This document shows positions 22,252 to 31,410 of a DNA stretch of 34,107 bases, piece by piece; position 1 is the stretch's first letter, and each line of letters starts with the position of its first letter. This stretch comes from Campylobacteraceae bacterium (GTDB lineage: Bacteria; Campylobacterota; Campylobacteria; Campylobacterales; Sulfurovaceae), in the NCBI GenBank assembly GCA_027024155.1, contig JALVTE010000065.1:1-34107 (forward strand), read 5' to 3'. The notes below the pieces were generated by a model. The model saw nothing but the letters and a program-made list of their open reading frames with translations. It did no database searches and was not told where the DNA came from. A program made the translations under genes and the position numbers.

Positions 22252-23891
22252 AAATAACCCTACTAATAAGCACCTTTAACTCTCTTTCTCAAATGGCATA
22301 TACCAAGTTTAAAGATTTGGGGCATAGTGTAGATGTGGTTTATGCTATTAATAATGAGCAAATGATTAGTGAGGTGGAGGCTTTTAGCCCAGATATTGTT
22401 GTATGCCCGTTTTTAAAAAAGTTTGTACCTAAAGAAGTTTTTTGTAAGTATCATACTTTTATTGTTCATCCTGGTATTGCGGGAGATAAGGGAGCATATG
22501 CACTTGATAATGCTATTAGAGAGGGCGTAAAGAAATGGGGTGTTACTATTTTAAGGGCGAATGAAGAGTTTGATGGTGGTGATGTTTATGCAGAAGTTTG
22601 TTTTGCTATGAGAGATAGCTATAAGGCTAGTATCTATAGAAGAGAGGTTTTAAATAGTGCCTCTAGGGCTTTGGATTTGCTTTTAGAGAGGATTGTTAGT
22701 AGCGAGTTTGTGCCTGCTAAACAGCCAGATACTCTTATGCATCAGTATTTAACTCAGCAAGATAGAGCCATTGATTGGGAGAGAGATACTACTGATGAGA
22801 TTGTTAAAAAGATATATATGAGCGATAGCCATCCAGGTGTACTTGATGAAATTTTAGGGGTTAAGTGTTATCTATTTGGTGTGCATAGAGAAGATAAGTT
22901 TAGAGGAGAGCCTAAAGAGATTTTAGCTAAAAGAGATGGGGCTATTTGTGTAGCAACTAGTGATGGGGCGGTTTGGATTAGCCATTTAAAAGAGGTTGGT
23001 GCTTTTAAACTGCCTGCTACTTATGTGTTAAAGAGTAGGCTAAAGGGTATTAAAGAGCATAGGCTTCCTTTAATATTTGATAAGAGTTATAACACTTTTT
23101 ATGAGATTAGTTGCGATATAAAGGGCGAAATTGCTTACTTACATTTTAACTTCCATAATGGGGCATTTAGGGCAGAGCAGTGTATGCGGTTAAAGTATGC
23201 TTTTGAGTATATAAAAGAGCAGGTTAAAGTGGTTGTTTTAATGGGTGGTGAGGATTTCTTTAGTAATGGCATTAATTTAAATATATTAGAAGATAGTGCT
23301 AAAAGTGGAGAGGATGGATGGAGTAATATTAATGCAATAAACGACTTGGTTCGCTCTGTTATTTTTGCTGAAGATGTAATTACGGTTGCAAGTTTACATA
23401 GGAATGCTGGAGCTGGTGGTGTATTTTTAGCAACTGCTTGCGATTATGTGGTAGCCCATAAAAATAGTGTGCTGAATCCTCATTATAAGACATTGGGGTT
23501 AAGTGGTAGTGAATACCATACTTACACTCTGCCTAAAAGGGTAGGTAAAGAGTTATCTAATAAGTTACTGCAAGAGTGTTTGCCAATTAGTGCAACATAT
23601 GCACAAAATATAGGCTTAGTAGATGAAGTTTATGAAGAGAACTATTTTGATAACTTAGAGAACTTTTGTAACGATTTGATTGCCGACGAAGATGCTTTTG
23701 AGGATTTTTTATGGGATAAAGAGGATTACTTGCAAAAAAACGAAGCCTACATAGATAGATGTAAAGAGGATGAGATAAAGATAATGCACCCAGAGTTTTG
23801 GGATGAGAATAGCGAGTTTCATAAACTGCGATATGATTTTGTCTATAAAGTCTGTCCACTAAAAACACCAGAGAGGTTAAAGAATGCATGA
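22248..23891 (+). CDS. hypX: HypX/HoxX: formyl-dependent CO-ligand synthesis protein
   Basis: The 547-residue fusion has an N-terminal formyltransferase-like domain (about 1-270; HPGIAGDKGAYALDNAI and GGDVYAEV) that binds formyl-tetrahydrofolate. Its C-terminal domain is an enoyl-CoA hydratase/isomerase-like (crotonase) fold (about 280-545; GGEDFFSNGINLNILED, NAGAGGVFLATACDYVVAH). In Aquifex and Ralstonia HypX makes the CO ligand of the active site under aerobic conditions; presence here suggests hydrogenase maturation with oxygen around. The ATG lies in the nuclease stop (ATGA) with no strong ribosome binding site, so translation probably depends on the upstream gene. It overlaps hypA by 8 nt. 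Confidence 0.92.
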   Translation: MKITLLISTFNSLSQMAYTKFKDLGHSVDVVYAINNEQMISEVEAFSPDIVVCPFLKKFVPKEVFCKYHTFIVHPGIAGDKGAYALDNAIREGVKKWGVTILRANEEFDGGDVYAEVCFAMRDSYKASIYRREVLNSASRALDLLLERIVSSEFVPAKQPDTLMHQYLTQQDRAIDWERDTTDEIVKKIYMSDSHPGVLDEILGVKCYLFGVHREDKFRGEPKEILAKRDGAICVATSDGAVWISHLKEVGAFKLPATYVLKSRLKGIKEHRLPLIFDKSYNTFYEISCDIKGEIAYLHFNFHNGAFRAEQCMRLKYAFEYIKEQVKVVVLMGGEDFFSNGINLNILEDSAKSGEDGWSNINAINDLVRSVIFAEDVITVASLHRNAGAGGVFLATACDYVVAHKNSVLNPHYKTLGLSGSEYHTYTLPKRVGKELSNKLLQECLPISATYAQNIGLVDEVYEENYFDNLENFCNDLIADEDAFEDFLWDKEDYLQKNEAYIDRCKEDEIKIMHPEFWDENSEFHKLRYDFVYKVCPLKTPERLKNA

Positions 23892-24225
23892 ATATAGCGT
23901 AGTACAAGCTTTAATAAACCAATGCGAAGAGGTTGCCGAGCAAAATGGAGCAAAAGAGATTAGCAAAGTTATTTGCAAAATTGGAGTAATGAGTGGTATA
24001 GAGATACACTTACTGAAAATCGCATTCGATACCTTTAAAGAGGGGACAATGTGTGAAAATGCCGAACTTGTTATAAATGAGCAAAAATTAAAACTGGAAT
24101 GCCGAGACTGCTATAAGGTTTTTGAAGTAGATGAAGTTAGATATTACTGTCCATACTGTGAAAGTTTAAGGGTTAAGGTGCTTGATGGGGAAGATATGTA
24201 TTTAATGAGCGTTGAAATGAGTTAA
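23884..24225 (+). CDS. hypA: HypA: nickel metallochaperone
   Basis: The 113-residue protein begins MHEYSVVQ with the nickel-binding H2 of the family. A zinc site is formed by two CxxC pairs (C73, C76 in LECRDC; C89, C92 in CPYC). It works with HypB to deliver Ni2+, in relatives also to urease; no urease genes are seen here. It overlaps the end of hypX by 8 nt. The stop codon TAA is part of a TTAAGAA repeat that starts the following intergenic tract. Confidence 0.95.
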   Translation: MHEYSVVQALINQCEEVAEQNGAKEISKVICKIGVMSGIEIHLLKIAFDTFKEGTMCENAELVINEQKLKLECRDCYKVFEVDEVRYYCPYCESLRVKVLDGEDMYLMSVEMS

Positions 24226-24312
24226 GAATTAAGAGTTAGTTATTGGTTATTGGTGTATTTGTTATTGGTAGATAGTAATAAACCAATAACTAATATACAA
24301 ATATACTATATT
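24222..24312. repeat. Heptad tract (TTAAGAR then TTATTGG) after hypA
   Basis: The hypA stop merges into GTTAAGAATTAAGAGTTAG, which changes without a gap into TTATTGG heptads (GTTATTGGTTATTGGTG). After a short spacer comes the complement, CCAATAACTAATATACAAATATAC, so the region can fold on itself. It ends shortly before AAGGAG (24329-24334) of the next gene. Confidence 0.65.
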
Positions 24313-24340
24313 ATTAATTCAAACGACGAAGGAGTGCACA

Positions 24341-25087
24341 GTGCAAGAGTATTGGGAAATTTATATGAAGAGTTTAGAGGGTAAGCCGGCTTCTATTTTA
24401 TTTAATGCGGGTATTTCGATGGATGTTGAGAATTTTAAATACATCTATCCAACTATTGCTTATATTAAAGTTAAGCTAAAAGAGCCTAAAGAGAATGGGC
24501 TTTTAAGTATAGAAGAAGAGCCTGAGATTATGTTTTTAGAAGATAAGCTAGAGGCTTCTTTAATTAAATTTAGAATTGGTAAGTATGTGGGGCGTATTAT
24601 AAATGATGGATATGTAACATTTCTTTATTATTTGCAATTTACCTATAATTGGCAAGACTTTTTAGAGTATGCTTTAGATGAACATACTGAGTATGAGATT
24701 TCAACAGGCTTCCAAGAAGATAGTGAGTGGAATTATTATAAGAATTTGCTATTTCCAAATGCTAAAGAGTGGCAAATTATCCAAAATCATAAAGTTTGCG
24801 ATGCCTTAAAAGCTAAGGGTGATACGCTAGAGCTTTCAAGAATTATAGAGCATAAAATATATTTTACAAACTCTACACAAGAGCAGAGAGAAGAGCTTTT
24901 AAATGTGCTAAAAGAGGATAAATTTGAAAAACTCGAAGATATAAAGAGTGAAAATGGCGTAGAAGGAGTAGTTATTTTTAGAGATGACAAACCATTTTAT
25001 ACCGATATTGATGAACTTACACTAAAACTTATTGATATTTGTGAAGAGTATGGTGCTAGTTATGATGGGTGGGAAACGAGAGTTTAA
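24341..25087 (+). CDS. DUF695 plus RraB-like domain protein
   Basis: The 248-residue cytoplasmic protein has an N-terminal DUF695-like region (about 1-140; EYWEIYMKSLEGKPASILFN and FLYYLQFTY). Its C-terminal region (about 148-248) resembles RraB, regulator of RNase E activity: QNHKVCDALKAKGDTLEL, RIIEHKIYF, and the closing YDGWET. The fused arrangement is known in many bacteria without a defined role. It starts with GTG at 24341, supported by AAGGAG 6 nt upstream. It lies between two repeat tracts and is probably its own transcription unit. No link to the hydrogenase is evident. Confidence 0.8.
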   Translation: MQEYWEIYMKSLEGKPASILFNAGISMDVENFKYIYPTIAYIKVKLKEPKENGLLSIEEEPEIMFLEDKLEASLIKFRIGKYVGRIINDGYVTFLYYLQFTYNWQDFLEYALDEHTEYEISTGFQEDSEWNYYKNLLFPNAKEWQIIQNHKVCDALKAKGDTLELSRIIEHKIYFTNSTQEQREELLNVLKEDKFEKLEDIKSENGVEGVVIFRDDKPFYTDIDELTLKLIDICEEYGASYDGWETRV

Positions 25088-25275
25088 TTAAAAATTAAGA
25101 GTTAAGAATTAAGAATTGTAGGTGTGGCTGTGCCACACAATTAGAGATATTACAAATTATCCTGTTACGATTTTAGTGCATTGGTGTATTAGTTATTGGT
25201 GTATTGGAGGAGTGTTATATAATTTCTAATATACCAATGACCAATTAACCAATATACTTAGATTTCTAATTTCGC
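25084..25275. repeat. Composite repeat between convergent genes (A, B, then TTATTGG module)
   Basis: It starts at the stop of the DUF695 gene with TTAAGAR heptads, then a B hairpin with changed but still complementary arms, GTGTGGC (25122-25128) and GCCACAC (25132-25138). After a spacer come TTATTGGTGTATTGG units (25180-25207) and their complement, CTAATATACCAATGACC... (25230-25258). The genes on either side are convergent, so the hairpins may serve as terminators. Confidence 0.65.
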
Positions 25276-25315
25276 AGAAATGACGGAAAGTTAAGCTTTA
25301 AGCATTTTATAATGG

Positions 25316-25834
25316 TTATACTCTTTTTACTTCGTTAATAATCTCTTCGAGAGTTGTTGTTTTCTCTTTTTGGGTGGCTTTTATTCCGTTTTTTTCTAGG
25401 TAGTTTAGGGCGGTTTTTATGTAGTTCTCAAAGCTGTTTTTTAATGTGTCGCTTAGGGATATATCGAATGTTATATGTTGAGGTATAATTCCTAGTATTG
25501 TAGCTTTTGGTGTTTTTTTGCCTTGGAGTTCTAGCATATCTATGCATTGTAATACACCAATTTCATGTGCAGCGCCACTGTTTAAGCCATGTCCGCTTAA
25601 CTCATAAGAGGGGATTAGGTATATAGAAGCTGGTTCATCTTTTAATTCTATTGAGTCCAATATCAATATATGCTCGTTTTGTTCAAAAATAGAGTATAGA
25701 TTTATACCCTCTACACCACCATTTATAATTTCAACATTTTCAGAGAAGTCATAGTTTTGTTTTAAATATGTAGAAGCATAAACTCCTATTCCGTCATCTT
25801 TTTGTAATATATTACCTATTCCTAATATAAGCAA
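25316..25834 (-). CDS. Hydrogenase maturation protease with intact metal ligands
   Basis: The 172-residue endopeptidase begins MLILGIGNILQKDDGIG and carries all three metal ligands of the HybD family: D14 (in place of glutamate), D60 (LILDS) and H90 (SGAAHEIGVLQ). It is therefore the better candidate for removing the 20-residue HydB extension than the hydD-like gene at 8046. The start is TTG (complement of 25832-25834), chosen because AAAGGAG lies 6 nt upstream (25841-25847) and the family starts here. The ATG at 25873 would add 13 foreign residues and overlap the upstream gene. It is on the opposite strand and about 17 kb from hydB. Confidence 0.88.
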   Translation of the reverse strand: MLILGIGNILQKDDGIGVYASTYLKQNYDFSENVEIINGGVEGINLYSIFEQNEHILILDSIELKDEPASIYLIPSYELSGHGLNSGAAHEIGVLQCIDMLELQGKKTPKATILGIIPQHITFDISLSDTLKNSFENYIKTALNYLEKNGIKATQKEKTTTLEEIINEVKRV

Positions 25835-25856
25835 AATAGACTCCTTTAAATTTACG

Positions 25857-26315
25857 CTATTTGCAAGCATCAATAACTTTTATATTTTTTGTAATTAGTA
25901 ATTTTTTATAAAATTTATGTTTGTTATTATGATACTCGAATATTCTTATATCTTTTATATAGCTATCTATTAATTTGTTGTTTTTATACCAGCTATATTC
26001 GAATTCGTATTTTCCTTTTAAAATATTTGTTATTTTTGTAAGTAAATAGTGTCCTGCTTTTAAGTTTATTGTTTTGAATTTATCTTTTGTAATATCTTTA
26101 TTGTATGGATTATAGATATTTTTTATTTTTAAAGAACATATTGTTGATGGGTTTTTTGCGTATAGGGTAATGTTTACATTGGTTTTTTTGCCTATATTTA
26201 AGCCTGTTAGTTTATTTAGAGCCATTATAATAGGTAAGTTTGCTTCTGTAGAGTTGCTCTCATTCTGGGCAAATAGAATTGTGCTTGTAACTATGAGTAT
26301 AAATATTCTTTTCAT
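25857..26315 (-). CDS. Exported hypothetical protein
   Basis: The 152-residue protein has a Sec signal peptide (MKRIFILIVTSTILFAQ, cleavage near residue 16-17) and a beta-rich, lysine-rich body with two cysteines (CSLKI and the penultimate C). No family is recognised. It lies 22 nt upstream of the protease gene on the same strand and may be co-transcribed with it. Periplasmic or outer-membrane location is inferred from the signal peptide only. Confidence 0.65.
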   Translation of the reverse strand: MKRIFILIVTSTILFAQNESNSTEANLPIIMALNKLTGLNIGKKTNVNITLYAKNPSTICSLKIKNIYNPYNKDITKDKFKTINLKAGHYLLTKITNILKGKYEFEYSWYKNNKLIDSYIKDIRIFEYHNNKHKFYKKLLITKNIKVIDACK

Positions 26316-26361
26316 AATACAATGTTATCTAAAAAAAATAATATATGCAATTATTTTTAGA

Positions 26362-26367
26362 TATAAT
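26362..26367 (+). promoter_or_regulatory. -10 box immediately before mlaE (possible leaderless start)
   Basis: TATAAT at 26362-26367 ends 5 nt before the ATG at 26373. If it is used, transcription would begin at or next to the start codon, giving a leaderless message. No ribosome binding site is visible between them. Confidence 0.4.
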
Positions 26368-26372
26368 TTGTT

Positions 26373-27485
26373 ATGGATATAAAATATAAAATAGAAGAGA
26401 ACAATGGTACTACTTATGTATATTGTTATGGTGTATGGCTAGTTAGTACAATAGACAAAGTAGAGAAAAGTTTAGATAAATTATCTTTTTTTACAAAGAG
26501 TATTGTTATAGATTTAAGCAGTGTAATAGAGTTAGATAGTAGTGGAGCTTTGTTGCTATTTATATTAAAAAATAAAATAATAAGTAATGGTTTACAAGTT
26601 GATATAAAGTATGCAAATGAGAGATATAAAAGACTTTTTGATTTAATAGAGAAGAGTTACAATAAAGAACCAAAAATTTTAATAAGAAAAGATAATTTTA
26701 TAGAAAATCTTGGTAAACAATTTATAGAAGCGTATAGATATATCCTTAGTTTTTTATCATTTTTTGGGGAACTTTTTATTAAATCTTTATATATTATTAA
26801 GAAGCCTTCTAATTTTAGATTTAAAGAGACTATATATTTTATTAATACAGCTGGTATAAATGCTCTGCCAATTATTGGTATGACATCTTTTTTGGTCGGT
26901 GTTGTGATTGCATACCAAACTATTGTTCAACTTAGTAAATTTGGAGCAGATATTTTTGTTGTAGATGCAAGTGCTATATCGATTGCAAGAGAGCTTGGAC
27001 CTATGATTACAGCCATTGTAGTTGCTGGTAGGACAGCCTCATCTTATACGGCAGAGATAGGTGCTATGAAATTAACGGAAGAGATAAATGCAATGAAGAC
27101 AATGGGTTTTATGCCTTTTTATTTTTTAGTAATACCTAGAGTTGTTGCACTTATTATTGCTTTGCCTATTTTAATCTTTTTTTCTGATGTTATAGGTATT
27201 TTTGGTTCAATGGTTGCAACAAAGGCACAAATTGGACTCTCGTTTGATATATTTTTAAATAGAGTTTATGAAGTTTTATCTTTAAAGAATTATCTTATTG
27301 GTATAGTTAAGGGACCATTTTTTGCTTTTATTATCGCAATTATTGGTGTTTTTCATGGGTTAAGAGTTAGCCAAAATACTGAAAGTATTGGAAAAGAGAC
27401 AACAAAAAGTGTTGTTAATGCTATATTTTTTGTAATTGTTTGTGATGCAATTTTTTCAGTAATTTTTACGGAGCTTGGAATATGA
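26373..27485 (+). CDS. mlaE: MlaE-type lipid transport permease fused to an N-terminal STAS domain
   Basis: The 370-residue protein has a STAS domain (about 1-100; VIDLSSVIELDSSGALLLF), equivalent to separate MlaB. A permease with five or six membrane helices (about 150-370) follows, with the MlaE signature TASSYTAEIGAMKLTEEINAMKTMG and the closing GxxHGLRVSQNTESIGKETTKSVV. With MlaF and MlaD it forms an inner-membrane ABC system moving phospholipids between the membranes. It overlaps mlaF by 4 nt (ATGA). Confidence 0.93.
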   Translation: MDIKYKIEENNGTTYVYCYGVWLVSTIDKVEKSLDKLSFFTKSIVIDLSSVIELDSSGALLLFILKNKIISNGLQVDIKYANERYKRLFDLIEKSYNKEPKILIRKDNFIENLGKQFIEAYRYILSFLSFFGELFIKSLYIIKKPSNFRFKETIYFINTAGINALPIIGMTSFLVGVVIAYQTIVQLSKFGADIFVVDASAISIARELGPMITAIVVAGRTASSYTAEIGAMKLTEEINAMKTMGFMPFYFLVIPRVVALIIALPILIFFSDVIGIFGSMVATKAQIGLSFDIFLNRVYEVLSLKNYLIGIVKGPFFAFIIAIIGVFHGLRVSQNTESIGKETTKSVVNAIFFVIVCDAIFSVIFTELGI

Positions 27486-28234
27486 AAAGTGTAGTAAAAA
27501 TAGAGAATATAGTAACAAAGTTTGGCTCTAAGGTTGTACATGATGGAATAAATTTAGAAGTAGAACAAAATGAGATATATGGGATACTTGGAGAGAGTGG
27601 GGCTGGTAAATCGGTATTACTAAAAGAGATGACAATGTTACTACAACCAACAAGTGGTAATATCTATATATTTGGAAAGAATATTAATAATTTAAGTAAT
27701 AAAGAGATAATAGAATTAAAGAAAAATTGGGGTGTATTGTTTCAGTTTGGTGCACTGTTTACTTCTTTATCAGTTGCTAATAATATTGCTATTTTATTAA
27801 AAGAGTATACCAATATTTCAAAAAAAATGGTAAACTACATTATTGATGAAAAGTTAGAAATGGTGGGCTTAGATGCAAGTGTTAAATATCTATATCCACA
27901 TGAATTAAGTGGTGGTATGGTAAAAAGAGCAGCACTTGCTAGAACTTTGGCACTTGACCCTAAACTTCTGTTTTTAGATGAGCCAACAAGTGGTTTAGAC
28001 CCAGTCGGTGCTAGAGGATTTGATGAGTTAATAGTGAGTTTGCGTGATATTTTGGACTTGACTATTGTAATGATTACGCACGATTTAGATACAATACACA
28101 ATATTGTAGATAAGTTATCTATTTTAGCAGATAAAAAAGTAGTAGCAAGTGGTACTTTAGAAGAGGTATTAAAGTCAAATCATCCATTTGTAAAGAAATT
28201 TTTTAAAAATGAGTATAAAAGTGAGAGTATTTAA
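27482..28234 (+). CDS. mlaF: MlaF: ATPase of the lipid transport system
   Basis: The 250-residue ABC ATPase shows Walker A GESGAGKSV, Q-loop LFQFGALF, signature LSGGMVKRAALAR, Walker B LLFLDEPTSGLD and H-loop ITHD. The phrase LFQFGALFTSLSV is typical of MlaF/Ttg2A. It starts in the mlaE stop, and its TAA is followed directly by the ATG of mlaD. Confidence 0.94.
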   Translation: MKSVVKIENIVTKFGSKVVHDGINLEVEQNEIYGILGESGAGKSVLLKEMTMLLQPTSGNIYIFGKNINNLSNKEIIELKKNWGVLFQFGALFTSLSVANNIAILLKEYTNISKKMVNYIIDEKLEMVGLDASVKYLYPHELSGGMVKRAALARTLALDPKLLFLDEPTSGLDPVGARGFDELIVSLRDILDLTIVMITHDLDTIHNIVDKLSILADKKVVASGTLEEVLKSNHPFVKKFFKNEYKSESI

Positions 28235-29218
28235 ATGTATGAAAAGATAAATTATAAATTGGTAGGACTTTTTGTTATTATATTTAGTGCTTTAGCTATT
28301 TATACAGCTTTTTGGCTTGCTAAAAGTGGATTAAGTAATAAAAACTATAACAATTATATAGCTTATTTTAGTGAATCAGTAGATGGTTTAAATAAAGATT
28401 CTGCGGTTAAATTAAATGGTGTAAATGTAGGTAGAGTTGTTAAAATTTCTATAAGCAATAAGTATCCATCTAAAGTAAGAGTAGATATGGCTATTGCTAA
28501 AGATATTAAAATTACAAAAGATATGTATGCTGTTTTAAAAAGTCAAGGTTTAACAGGTTTAAGATATATAAATGTAGAGGGTGGCACAAGTAGCGAATAT
28601 ATTAAACCTAATAGTAAAAATTCTATAATAAAAACTAAAATATCAATGCTTGCTAATGTCTCTAATACCTTGCCTCAAACTTTAGATAAATTGCTAATTT
28701 TTAGTAATAAATTAGATAAACTATTAAGTAATCAAAATTTAAATAACTTTTCTAAAATCTTAGTAAATGGTACTAAAGTTACAAATAAAGCTATCGATAT
28801 AGAGGATAAATTAAATAATATATTAAAAGATATTAATGCTAGTGGTGGTGGCTCTTTAAAGCAGTTTGTTACGATAGCTCGTGATATAAATAAATCTATT
28901 GTAACAACACTTAGCGAGTATAAGAAGTTAGCTAAAAAAGGAAATATTACATTAAATAATATTAATAAAAAACTACCAAAGCTTTTAAAAGATTTAGATG
29001 TAACTATGCTTAGCGTATCTAAAACTTCTAATATGATAGATAGAACAGTAAAACGAGGAGACTACAATTTTAAAAGAATTTTAAGACCTACTATTGTAGA
29101 TTTAAAAGAGTTATCTGTTGAATATAAAGATTTGGCAAATGAATTAAAAGCTTTAGCACAAAATCCTGCTGGTGCAATATTTAATGGAAAATCTCGACCT
29201 AAAGGACCAGGAGAATGA
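28235..29218 (+). CDS. mlaD: MlaD: MCE-domain periplasmic lipid-binding subunit
   Basis: The 327-residue protein has one N-terminal membrane anchor (about 9-31). An MCE domain follows (about 40-130; YFSESVDGLNKDSAVKLNGVNVGRV and GLTGLRYINVEGG), then a long helical region (about 150-310) that may extend a tunnel across the periplasm. It forms the hexamer that receives lipid from MlaEF. It overlaps the next gene by 4 nt. Confidence 0.92.
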   Translation: MYEKINYKLVGLFVIIFSALAIYTAFWLAKSGLSNKNYNNYIAYFSESVDGLNKDSAVKLNGVNVGRVVKISISNKYPSKVRVDMAIAKDIKITKDMYAVLKSQGLTGLRYINVEGGTSSEYIKPNSKNSIIKTKISMLANVSNTLPQTLDKLLIFSNKLDKLLSNQNLNNFSKILVNGTKVTNKAIDIEDKLNNILKDINASGGGSLKQFVTIARDINKSIVTTLSEYKKLAKKGNITLNNINKKLPKLLKDLDVTMLSVSKTSNMIDRTVKRGDYNFKRILRPTIVDLKELSVEYKDLANELKALAQNPAGAIFNGKSRPKGPGE

Positions 29219-29787
29219 AAAAAACTATTTTATTAACTACAATACTATTAATAACAGGATGCTCTGTAAAAACAACTACTCTAAAGAGTTATGATTTATC
29301 TAGTAATGTTAATATAGCATCTTTAAAAGTGCATAATAATAGAGTTTTAATGGTTAATTATCCAGTATCTTTAGATGCTCTTGGAAGTAGTAAAATATTT
29401 TATAAAAGAGCTGGTATAACAAGTTATTATCTATATAGCCAATGGAGCTCTCCATTGAATCGATTAATATATAGTCAATTAATTAAAAACCTTACTAATG
29501 CTCATATTTTTAAAAGTGTTATAGGTTATAACTCAGAGGCTAATTCTGATGTAATATTAGAGACACAAATTATAGATTTTTACCATATAATAGATGGGGA
29601 TAAATCTTATGCTGACATATCTATAAAAGCTAGATTAATAAATGCAAAAAATTCAAATATTATCAAAGAGAAGTTATTTCATTATAGATTAAATGTAGAT
29701 AAACTTAATGCAAAAAGTTTTATAGCTACCGCCAAAAAGGCTATAGCGGAGTTTAATAAAGATTTGATTAACTTTATATTACGGTAA
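29215..29787 (+). CDS. ABC-type transport auxiliary lipoprotein (PqiC/DUF330-like)
   Basis: The 190-residue protein has a lipoprotein signal with lipobox LITGC (C16). The rest resembles the auxiliary lipoproteins that accompany MCE systems (YFTxR-like strand pattern, SPLNRLIYSQLIKNL and DVILETQIIDFYH). It is expected in the outer membrane or periplasm as the receiving partner of MlaD. AGGAG precedes its ATG inside the mlaD end. Its 3' end overlaps the convergent gene by 9 nt. Confidence 0.8.
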   Translation: MKKTILLTTILLITGCSVKTTTLKSYDLSSNVNIASLKVHNNRVLMVNYPVSLDALGSSKIFYKRAGITSYYLYSQWSSPLNRLIYSQLIKNLTNAHIFKSVIGYNSEANSDVILETQIIDFYHIIDGDKSYADISIKARLINAKNSNIIKEKLFHYRLNVDKLNAKSFIATAKKAIAEFNKDLINFILR

Positions 29788-30825
29788 TGAGCGTCCAATT
29801 CTATTTAAAACTCTTTTTGAGCTATAGTTACAAGCTCTATGTTGTTTTGTAGCTATTTTCCAGCCATTGCTATTTTGAATTAAGTTATAAGTGTTTCTTG
29901 AACATACTGTTTTGCCATTTCGCAATGAATAAACAATTTCTGCTTCTACTTTATTTATACTTATAAGTTTTGTTTTTCTTACATATATATGTTTTAAACT
30001 AGTACTTAACCATCCTTGGTAGCTACTATCGTTTAATGCAACTTCATTATTAAAAACAACTCCATTATTTGCGTTAAGAACAGAGTTTACTTTATTTATA
30101 TAGCGTTTTACATACTCTACTTGCGTTATTCCATATTGCTTCTGATTTCTGGCTACTTTTTGTCTGTATGTTGGTGCATTTCTTTTGTAATATCTACTTT
30201 TATTGCTATTAGAAGCTATAAAATTAACTGTTGGTAATCCTCTTCTTATTCTAAGTAATCTTCTATCTCTTCTTGTTGTCCAATGCATACTGGTATATTT
30301 TGTTTGAAACATTTCTGTTATTATCTGTCGTGGAGCTTGAACATAGTCTGCATAACTTAAAACACTAGCTAAATCTTTTTGCATAGTTGATAATTTTACT
30401 TGATTGCTATTTCTATAATAAAATGAGTGGAAACCTAATTTTGAATTTTTAGGAAGTATCATTAATTTTCTATTATACTTATCTCTTCCTCCTAAAAATG
30501 CTAGAGCACAGCTACTTGCACAAATACCATTTCTATTTACTGCACTACCTATATGATTTGCTCTTAAAAACTCACCAATTCTTAAGCCTTCGTTTAACTC
30601 TCCACCAGCACTATTAAAAACTAATATTGTCTGTTTATTATTATTAATTCTACTGTATTCTCTTTGTAATTTATATAAATCTCCATATCTAATTTTACCT
30701 GATGCATATATTAAATTATAATTTAAAAAATTCTTACTCGTAGAGTAGTTTAATGCACTTAAATGTAATGTAAAACTTATTAAAAAGATAAAAGTTAATG
30801 ATAAAATGTTATGTTTCTTTTTCAT
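29779..30825 (-). CDS. Exported ClpP/crotonase-fold protease-like protein
   Basis: The 348-residue protein has a Sec signal peptide (cleavage near residue 24). Residues 40-140 form a ClpP-like core: a glycine-rich VFNSAGGELNEGLRIGEFL, the candidate nucleophile S104 in CASSCALAFLGG, and the candidate H133 in LGFHSF. The remainder (150-348) is basic, tyrosine-rich and of unknown fold, with a beta-rich segment at the end. Similar secreted proteins exist in many Proteobacteria without a known substrate. It is convergent with the lipoprotein gene. Confidence 0.75.
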   Translation of the reverse strand: MKKKHNILSLTFIFLISFTLHLSALNYSTSKNFLNYNLIYASGKIRYGDLYKLQREYSRINNNKQTILVFNSAGGELNEGLRIGEFLRANHIGSAVNRNGICASSCALAFLGGRDKYNRKLMILPKNSKLGFHSFYYRNSNQVKLSTMQKDLASVLSYADYVQAPRQIITEMFQTKYTSMHWTTRRDRRLLRIRRGLPTVNFIASNSNKSRYYKRNAPTYRQKVARNQKQYGITQVEYVKRYINKVNSVLNANNGVVFNNEVALNDSSYQGWLSTSLKHIYVRKTKLISINKVEAEIVYSLRNGKTVCSRNTYNLIQNSNGWKIATKQHRACNYSSKRVLNRIGRSLP

Positions 30826-31065
30826 TGCTACTCTCTTTAGTGTTGAATATTTGTTTACAATTATTTTGTAAACAATGTAATTATGCCGTAAATTCGATTT
30901 AACTAAGTTTAAAGAACATAAAAATCACATAAAAAATAATATTTTTTACACAAAAAAAATAAATTATTATATATACTCTTAAATAAATAATAATTTTTGT
31001 ATAATAAGCTTCTTGCATAATATAAAATTTGTAAGGACAATACTTAAGAAAAGAGATAAATTAAT
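30826..31065. other. AT-rich divergent intergenic region
   Basis: This 240-bp gap between divergent genes is very AT-rich. It must hold promoters for both; TATAAT-like strings occur on both strands (for example TATAAT at 31002-31007). No ribosomal or regulatory RNA, and no clear operator, was recognised. Confidence 0.4.
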
Positions 31066-31401
31066 ATGAATTTTGATATATTTGATTCAAAAATTTTTAA
31101 AGATATAAGTAGTACAAAGTTTGGTGCTTCTTTTATTTTTGGATTTACTATAGGTTATTTGTTAAAAAAAAGTATAAAGTTAATGTTTATTGTTTTAATT
31201 GTTGCAATTATAGCTCTTTTTTGGTTAGATAATAGTAGAATAGAAGAGATTAAAAATATTGACTTTTCAAGTAGTTTAGATAGAATTATAGAATTACTTA
31301 AAATGTTTGGAAATTTTATATATGAAAAAATAGGTAATATAGACCAATCTTCAGGGGTTGGACTTATTGCAGGTTTTTTGGTAGGCTTAAAAATTGGATA
31401 A
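31066..31401 (+). CDS. FUN14-family membrane protein
   Basis: The 111-residue protein has glycine-rich hydrophobic segments at about 18-34 and 37-54 and at the C-terminus (GVGLIAGFLVGLKIG), with GFTIGYLLKKS early on, the pattern of FUN14-like proteins. The function in bacteria is unknown. A 36-residue membrane peptide is encoded 9 nt downstream and probably co-expressed. Confidence 0.65.
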   Translation: MNFDIFDSKIFKDISSTKFGASFIFGFTIGYLLKKSIKLMFIVLIVAIIALFWLDNSRIEEIKNIDFSSSLDRIIELLKMFGNFIYEKIGNIDQSSGVGLIAGFLVGLKIG

Positions 31402-31410
31402 GGAGAAAAA

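Noticed and set aside
24222-25275. CRISPR-like array in the repeat tracts
   Set aside because: Units are 7-nt heptads without equal-length unique spacers, and no cas genes are present.
25835-25873. ATG at 25873 (minus) as start of the second maturation protease
   Set aside because: It would add 13 non-family residues and overlap the upstream gene; the TTG at 25834 is preceded by AAAGGAG and matches the family N-terminus.
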